From contig NC_046683.1 of the NCBI RefSeq assembly GCF_009870125.1, positions 40,625,869 through 40,689,868 on the forward strand: a DNA stretch of 64,000 nt. Reading direction: 5' to 3'. Source of the stretch: Drosophila pseudoobscura. Lineage: Eukaryota; Arthropoda; Insecta; Diptera; Drosophilidae. A program made the position numbers and the translations under genes. Of the stretch, positions 56,901 through 64,000 are shown in pieces (the stretch's first letter is position 1; each line of letters begins with the position of its first letter). Below the pieces are notes generated by a model. That model did no database searches. It was not told the origin of the DNA and saw only the letters and a program-made list of their open reading frames with translations.

Positions 56901-59900
56901 GTCTTTAAGTGTTTGCCATCCTTAGGTGTTGAGTTTGCATTGTCTTTTTGTTTTCGCCGTCTGCCGCAGTTGTTTTGCTTTAGACATTCCCTTCCCCTTC
57001 CTCATGCACTGCCCTTCCACGGTGCTGCCCTTTTCTTTATTGTGTTTTGGCATTATGCCAAATGTGCAAAGCCAACAAAATACCAAAAGATTGCACATTG
57101 CACCTGTCCTTGGAAGCGGCACTTTGGCCTAGGGGCTCGGGTGTGGGGACCGGGAATATCCTTTGGCTTCTGGTTTCGGAAGGAATATTTCAGAGTCGTC
57201 CTTGCTGGCTCTTGTTGCACATGGCCGGCCAGGCTTATTGATGCTGATGCTGCTGCCTCAGGCTGATGCTGATGCTGATGCTGATGAAGCCCTCCCATGG
57301 CTCTCTCCTTGATGATCATTTAAGTGCTCGGGAGTCTCAAAAGTGCCCTTTGGAGATAGCCAGTAGATCGGTGGTCAGCTGAAAATGCATTTTCACTTTC
57401 ATCTGCTATTCTGAGAGCGATTTCGAGGCAAGTGGAAATCGATCCGATTTGGGGCATGTCTCGAGAGTGCCACAAGCGGCTTTTACTTTGAGTACAAAAC
57501 GTGGATTCGCATCGCAGTCTGCAACAGCTGCAGAAGCTTAGAGAGTACGATAATTGGAATCCGTGCATGTCCAGCAGCGCCGACAATTAGATGGCCGTCC
57601 TTTTAGCCATTGTCCATTCGCCGTTTGCCCACTGACCTCCCCCCTACTCCCCCCCCCCCCCCTACTGTTCCGCTGTCTATTGACATTATTATAATTATCG
57701 AGCAGGCAGAATGGATATGGGAATGGCAATGGGGATGGGGATGGGATGGAAATGGCCATATGCCCGAGTGGTTCACCGACTGAGCAGATGGTCCGTCTAA
57801 GTGGACTCTTAGGTGGACGGCAATCAAAGGCGGCGCACCTGAAGCGGTGGAGATACGAGACCTGCAGGTGGGCAGGACAGCAGGACAGCAGGACAGCAGG
57901 ACAGCAGGACAGACGGCTCTAGGACAGCAGTATCGGTGGCACTGTGGCAGTGCCAGTGGCATGAGTCTGGGGTAGCGGTAAGTAGAAATTTGCGTCAATA
58001 GGATTGTTAAAGAGGCTTAAGTTAAATGGGAAAACTTCCGAATCAATGAACTGCAAATTGCATGCGAAATGCCAAAACGAAAATGTCGCCGGCCCCGGCT
58101 CAGGTCCAGCCGTACAACTGAGCAGCGTGTCCTTGTGAGTGTGTGTGTTGCACGCACGTCAATGTACATATGTATGTAAGTGGCGTGGGACTGTGTGGGA
58201 GAGTCCTGGAAACCGGAGTGAAGTCGCCAAATAAACAAGCGCGGGACAAAAATGTATTTATACACAGATCCATATGGGAATGCCACAAATGACACACCGT
58301 GAATGTGTCGTTCTCTTGCCAAGTTTGTATCCGTGACCACAGCCTGGACCTAGTGCAACGGCAATAAATATCCTTTTTGGGCCATTGCGAGACGCTTGTA
58401 AATTCATCCTTCCGTGCGGGAATCGGAGTCTTCAAGCAGCTGCTCTCAGAGCTCTCGTTGAAGGAGAAAAACTGAGTTTATTTCATAAATTTCGGATTGT
58501 CTTTGGTCTCCTTCTCGACTGCAATAGTCTGAGTCGCAATCCCAGACTAAGTCCCCAGTTTCCCCACTAGAACTCAGCCCGCCCCAGCCCTAGACTGACT
58601 CAGTTAATGGCAATTTCATTTTCTTCGGCAACTTACATACGAGATAGATACATATATGTACATACATATGGATGTAGAGACGATGACAGGGGATTCAATT
58701 TCGCGCATTGTCTTTTTGCTCAATCCGTTTTTGGGGCACAAACACTCGGTCTTTTTTGGTGGAGACTCTGCTCGTAAACTTCAGAAATATGTTCCATGAT
58801 GGCAGCCAGGGTAGAGAGGGGCCTGGGCCTGGGCCTGGGCCTATACTATACAGTGACGGGAGAGTTCGTCCCCGACTGCATGTGGGCTCCACTTGTGTGT
58901 CTACTAATCTGGACGAAGGATACGTGCTGGTGTATATGTGAGAAGAGATGGTAGTGGCAGGAGTGTGAGTGTGAGTGTGAGTGCGAGTGGTCGTGGGCGT
59001 GGGCGTGGAGGGGACTGCTTGTGGCACTCGTACGGGTCCTGTGACGTTTGTCTGTGTATTATCCTCGGTAATGCATGCAAAGATGCTGCAAAGTAGCTTA
59101 ATACTTTATGCTCGCAATGAAAAGCCTTTTTACGATCGCATTATGCTTGTACCTACTTATATTTCTGTAGTTATATCGTGCGTCTATTCGATACACAACC
59201 TCCCCAACCCACCAGCCCCATGCAAAAGATACAAGAGGGTTTGTGCGACGACTATAAGTGTGTGTCGCATTAACTTGCACGAGTCTTGCACGAGTGTGCT
59301 GTCTGCCGTCTGCCCTCTCCAGGATGAGAGTCCTCTCGCTCTTTTCGCAACTTGTAGCCGTATCGCATTTTACACCAGGGTGCATGTTAAATGTGCGACA
59401 CCCATGTCGTATGAGTGATATCTTCAGTGCATAAACTATGCAATAAATAAGTTTATTATCGCTGCTGCTCTGCTTTGCAGAATAGTCCCATATCCCCCGC
59501 CCCCCTCCACACGGTTGGTTGCGATTCAATATTGGGGTACCCAGTGGGACTTTTATGAGCCACTGGTACGTACCTCGGACTTGGAGTTGGTGCTGGGTAT
59601 CTGTCAGCTCTTCTTCATTGCTTGCAAGGCTACCTGCTCGTGTTTCGCGTTTCGTGTCTCGTGTGTCCCAACGCTGCCTAATTGGCCTTGGCTTTTCCGC
59701 TAGCCCGGTGTCCCTGTCCTCCTATCCCCCTTTCCCACTTTGCGCTTGGCGACAGTTTGGGTCCCGCAATCGGCCTGCAAAGGTCGATCTGCTGCACCAC
59801 ACGCACACACACACACATTGGGGGCTTCGGTTTCACGGCTCTCCCGCCAGTGAAATATATTTTGTGCAGTAGTACTAGCAGTAGTCCGAGGAAATTGTTT

Positions 59901-60873
59901 TGTTGCCGTCGTGCCCGTGCCCGTGCCAGTGTCCGTGCCCCCATTTGTTGGTCGTTGCTGTCGTCGTTTTTCGGTTTCTCTCTCTGTGTGTGCCTTGGTT
60001 TCCTTTTGCATTGTTGTAATTATTTTGCTGCCGCTGCCGCTTCTAATTAATACAAATGGTTTGATACACAATAAAGATTTTTCAACTTGGCTCGTTACTG
60101 GCATTCGCATTCCCCTCGTCCCGCTGCCCCGTCCGAGCCACGGTCCTGCAGGTCCGATGCTTCTGCTGGTTGTCCTGCGTTGTCCTCGTTGAAGAAAAAA
60201 GTTTTCCCATTTCGGAAAGTTTTTATTTTGTGCTGCCTCCTCCCACGCCCTCATACCGCACTTCTGTTCCCTCCTCTGCTGCTCCTCCCACCCTCGCATA
60301 TACTTCTGCAGCTCCTTTTGGCCTGCAGTTGCACTGACACACATACACACGCCCGGCCCCCCCGGACCCCCGGACCCACGGCCCGACCCCTGCACCGTTA
60401 TCTCTCTTTTGTTTTGGAGCTTTTGCTTTTGCTTTTGGTTTTGCCTTTGCCTTTGCCTCTTCGACATCTCGCCAGCGTCATCATCGGAAGGCTGCTTCTT
60501 GCTTCTCTCGCAGCGTCTGCTGCCGTCTTCATCAACGTGCATTGTTTTTGTGTAATTTTGCAATAAACAGCAAAACAATTTCCAAAAAAAAAAGGAAAGG
60601 AAAGCAGAGCACAGAAGAAGAGCCGGCAGGAACAACGACAAAGCAAAGGATGTAACGTTTTGCCAAGTGGAGCAACACTGAGCCAACCGCCATGCAAACG
60701 GGGGTCGGGTCGGCTCGGTCTCTCAGGCAAAACGAAGGCAATGCTAAAAACCCAGTTAAAAAGTTGCCCTACGCTGTTGCCCCTTCCCCGCCGCCCAGCT
60801 GCCATGCACTTATAAGTGCGACCAACCAACTGTTCATCCGCCATTTTCGCAATGTTCTCTCCAGCAGTAGAAT

Positions 60874-60874
<1 letters not shown>

Positions 60875-60909
<35 letters not shown>
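60875..60909. repeat. AGC trinucleotide repeat
   Basis: About 11 AGC units in a region with no supported coding exon. Confidence 0.9.
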
Positions 60910-60910
<1 letters not shown>

Positions 60911-61502
60911 CAGTGTGGCAGAAATACTTTTGGTTGCGTTTGTGGAAGGCAAATGTTATGCCTTCATTTAATATGTGAACTGCTGGACGTAGTGGCCGGT
61001 TTCTGTGGCATGGAACACGAAGGGGAGGCCCGCCCATCCGTGGGAGCAAATTGAGACCTTGGATGCGCATGGAATGGCTTCTGGGGGCCTAGTTTGCATG
61101 TGGAGCAGTTAATTTGTTATTGTTAGTGATTGCTCCTTGCCGGTCTCCCTAATTGAAATATATTTAGTAAAGTTTGCGTTCAATTTGCATTAAATTCTGT
61201 TTAAATATTGGTCTGCATATGTCCCTTGGGGCCGCTTGGACAAACTTGTAACGAGAATTCTGAACTCTCAACTCATTTCAATTCCACTCTCATCCAAAGT
61301 GGAGTCCCGCATTAGCATTGGCCAAGTGCCACAAAAGGAAATGAACTGACGCGCTGGCTGGAAAAGGGATTGGGCAGGATAGGGGAAGAGAAGGGGAAGC
61401 GGACAGGGGCACAACGATGAGCACTAAGCCAGCTTAATGACCACTCATTACCGCTAATTGATTTCAATTAAATCACGCTCGAAAGCGGCAGCTAAGACGC
61501 TG

Positions 61503-61503
<1 letters not shown>

Positions 61504-61538
<35 letters not shown>
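61504..61538. repeat. CA microsatellite
   Basis: About 17 CA units, uninterrupted. Confidence 0.9.
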
Positions 61539-63185
61539 CGGAAGCGCGCCAATGTAGCCGCAACAACTTAAACAACAATTACAGAAATAATCAGGAAACG
61601 GAACAAGCAGCACCAACAACAGAAACCAACAGCAACAACGGTTCTCCAAGGAGCAAGAACCAGTAGCGAAGCCAAGCCAAGCCAATCCGCAGCAGAGACT
61701 GTTCAGGCTGTTCAGGAGAACGGGCGAACGGGCGAATGGGCGAAATTTCTGAAAGTAAAACAAGCAAAAGCAAACACAGAGAACGGTCGGCAGAAGGAGG
61801 TGTTGAGGGGCTCCAAGTGTGTCTGCCACGTGGAACTCGCATACATCAAGTGACCGACCGACCACCCACTGTCGCTCTGCTCTGAGGCGTTCATACGGCA
61901 GTAGCAATGGAATGTGGTCCATATCGTGGCTTATCCCACGAACCAATTCGGAGACGAGCATCCACACGAACCAGCGGTCATAAATTAGGGCATCTTTACA
62001 TAACTTCAGCTTCTTAACTCAATAAAAACGCCAACACTTGGACAGTGCGAACAGACAAGACGAGACGAGACTCGGATCCGGCCTAACGAGCCATCAGCCA
62101 GCGTCCCCTGCCCCAAGTCTCTGCCGTGGTCTACTTCCCCTGCCCCGAACAGCACTCGACCGTTGCGGCGGCAAAGATTTTCGGATAAAGTTAATTACAA
62201 CTCATTGGGCATGCGGGACGAGAGAGAAGGGAGAAAGGAAGGAAGGGGAAGGGGAAGGGAAAAGTTAAGTTCTTACGATGGAGAGTGTTCCCATCCTCAG
62301 ATCCGTCCACAGATTCTCTGATGGAGCAATTAACAATGAAACTACACTTTCTAATTGGATGAAAAGCTTTGCAAGTTTTCCTTCCGTTTTCCATTCTTTC
62401 TTGGCGGCTATCCGATGTGCTTCCTTTAACAGCCGCCGCGCTCGAAAGGCGGAGATAGGATGATGGCCTGTCCATCCGTCCGTCCGTCCGTCCGTCCGTC
62501 CACTTAAAAAAGCCCACTGATGAACTGAATGGTACTCGGATCTGACACGACTACAGCAGGAAGAAAACGTACTGTCCATTCGAATCTTTAGCTTTCAATG
62601 TCAGCATTTGGACTGCAATTGTTTGCAAAATCGAAAAATTATAAGAAATTCTACCGGCTAGTCGTAATGTTCGTGTTATATGAACTACGAGATGTTTCTG
62701 CAATGTTCATGATAGGTCCTGGGGCCTACCTATGTATATTGGATTCAAAACAGCTAAAAAACTACTGGATCCAAATGATTTTTACGTAGAGGGAAACTGT
62801 GTATCGGGATCTTGATGCCGAGACACTTGTGCCTTATCAGTTCGATTTGCAGTAACTACGCAAGCCTCTTCCACGCTCTTATTCATACTCACTCACACGC
62901 TCTTTCTCGTGGAGTGAGCGCTCTTTGGCGGAGGGGAGCGAGGTGTAACTTCTGGTGTTGGACAGAGAGTGGCATATGTAGCGGTATATAAATCCGAAGT
63001 GGAAACAGATTAAATATTTTACCTTTCTTATCAAATAGGTCATTATGTGGTCATATCCTCTAGACAACCAAATCGGCTTTCACACTTTCACTTTGCAAAC
63101 ACTTTCCGATTTACTTTTGAAAACGGAAAAATTGGTGCTCCTGTTATCGCAAAACGCAAAACTGTTCCGTTTTCTGTAGCATTTT

Positions 63186-63269
63186 GGAGGATACGCACGC
63201 ATCACAGGAGAGCGGATACAACATTGGTTTGCTGTAGGTTCTATAGTCTCTGAGATCTAGGTCCTCGAA
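63186..63269 (-). mobile_element. Helitron-type fragment
   Basis: On the minus strand this reads CCTAGATCTCAGAGACTATAG, then a run like AGCAACCAA...GGTATCC, then CTCCTGTGAT. It is the internal repeat unit of the Helitron copies at 35-38 kb. It abuts the mariner relic without a gap. Confidence 0.55.
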
Positions 63270-63728
63270 AATATGGGCCAAATCTGGAGAATACGGTGGA
63301 TGGGGCAATTTGGCCGTGGCGACGTCGCGACGCGTCGGAGGTGTGAGCCCGGGCGTTGTCATGGTGAAAGAAAACTTTTTTCTTCTACAAATGGGACCAT
63401 TTTTTCTGTAACTCGGCGTCCAATCGTTCGATATAGTAGAGTCCCGTGATAGCTTTGCCCTTCTGCAGGTAGTCAATGCAAATCACATCCCATAAAACGG
63501 TGCCCATCACCTTATCGGCTGATAAGTCTTCGCCTTCTTCGGAGATTTTTTTTTTTCAGTTTTATAACATCAGCGGACAAGTCCGCTTCCACACGTGGTC
63601 AAAAAACAACTACGAGTCCAAATCGTCTAAAATTTTGACAGCAGCCGTCTAAAAGAACTGCACGATAGTAAATCTCTTTTGCGATACTGGCACCATCGGG
63701 CGGTGAGGCTAAGTACTTATCAGACCAC
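63270..63728 (-). mobile_element. Deleted mariner (irritans-type) transposon relic
   Basis: Minus strand. A leader with GTCTGATAAGTACTTAGCCT and GTCAAAATTTTAGACG, like the 5' end of irritans-type mariners, runs directly into the middle of a transposase: SADKVMGTVLWD, IDYLQKGKAI, then VFFHHDNARAHTS and PHPPYSPDLA (after a frame change), the DD34D catalytic-domain blocks. The N-terminal DNA-binding half is deleted, there is an in-frame stop after KKWSHL, and a frameshift precedes PHPPYSP. The relic ends abruptly at the Helitron fragment, so the C-terminus and 3' end are lost. Not functional. Confidence 0.75.
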
Positions 63729-64000
63729 CGTCGTACATCTATCTTTACCCAAAAAAGTATAAAATATTATCTCATTCGAAGACATTTCTTGACGCGACTT
63801 CCATTCTCCAGATCAATGATGAATCCAAATATTGATGAGGTGAGTGTTTAATAAGAACTCTTTTTTTTCCAAACTTATGCACTACGCATAGGAAAATATA
63901 ACTTAATTAAAATTAAGACCATCGCTAAGAAAAGGTGCGATTTGCGGCACTTGTGCCCACGCTCATTCCTCCTAGAGACAGCTACTGTCGGTTCCTGTTC
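63729..64000. other. Window end, no feature seen
   Basis: AT-rich non-coding sequence beyond the 5' end of the mariner relic. I see no gene or repeat here. Confidence 0.4.

Larger units (their letters stand above)
53993..62870. other. Long non-coding region with many simple repeats
   Basis: No gene can be supported. At 54917-55245 two adjoining frames read like worn protein (STPKQESNKPPTANSIRHP, then TTKEKLAPPTILRPTQPG), perhaps a relic. From 55.9 kb on, the sequence is richer in GC and full of short tandem repeats: GGGGCA (56098-56128), TG (56338-56360), CACAGG (56420-56455), TGATGC (57238-57285), a C-run (57649-57662), GGACAGCA (57864-57912), GGGCCT (58820-58843), AGC (60875-60909), CA (61504-61538), GTCC (62475-62501). 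It may be regulatory or intronic sequence of a gene to the right. Confidence 0.5.

Noticed and set aside
60087..60566. 159-codon plus-strand Leu/Pro-rich frame
   Set aside because: Antisense to the longer minus frame; pyrimidine-rich composition explains the lack of stops.

Overview
The window reads as Drosophila DNA from the tip region of the X chromosome (Muller element A). Broad-Complex zinc-finger exons are followed in order by deep orange, a C19orf12 homologue and halfway/singed wings, a gene order I know from the D. melanogaster 2B region. Short introns with GT-AG ends, an AT-rich non-coding background full of ATGTA/TACAT and CA/CT tracts, and DINE-1/INE-1-type Helitron copies agree with this. 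The Helitron variants suggest the obscura group, but that is inference. All exon boundaries were read by hand from GT-AG sites and reading phase; no alignment was run.

Layout. 1-13.8 kb: the 3' part of broad (br), with two alternative C2H2 zinc-finger exons (1802-2052 and 6758-7545, the latter probably Z1) in long non-coding sequence. The BTB core lies outside the window to the left. 13.8-15.5 kb: a diverged tandem duplication of the deep orange upstream region. 15.57-18.84 kb: deep orange (Vps18), 5 coding exons, 1003 aa. 18.98-19.49 kb, minus strand: a C19orf12 homologue (CG3740-like), tail to tail with dor and head to head with halfway. 20.19-23.03 kb: halfway (hfw), a secreted or membrane leucine-rich-repeat protein. 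23.0-27.2 kb: mostly non-coding, with one possible two-exon micro-ORF.

27.22-48.59 kb, minus strand: a 16-exon gene (1225 aa reconstructed) for a p140Cap/SRCIN1-KIAA1217 family scaffold. Its introns hold a 250-bp hAT-type MITE, three Helitron copies and two nested plus-strand genes: a single-pass membrane protein (40543-41315) and a secreted pentraxin-fold protein (43600-47084, probably b6). 52.07-53.48 kb, minus strand: an unrecognised 469-aa protein with three SUMO-interaction-type motifs. 54-63 kb: long non-coding DNA with many simple repeats. 63.2-63.7 kb: a deleted mariner fused to a Helitron fragment.

Functional context. br, dor and hfw belong to the ecdysone-related 2B cluster: a hormone-response transcription factor, a HOPS/CORVET trafficking subunit and a cell-surface LRR protein. 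The most interesting observations are: (1) a 113-codon open frame running in register past the single TGA of the first br zinc-finger exon and ending in seven in-frame TAGs, a strong stop-codon readthrough candidate; (2) the SUMO-interaction-motif-rich gene; (3) the nested plus-strand gene whose stop codon abuts an antisense splice donor; (4) the duplicated dor promoter region; (5) the MITE and Helitron load.
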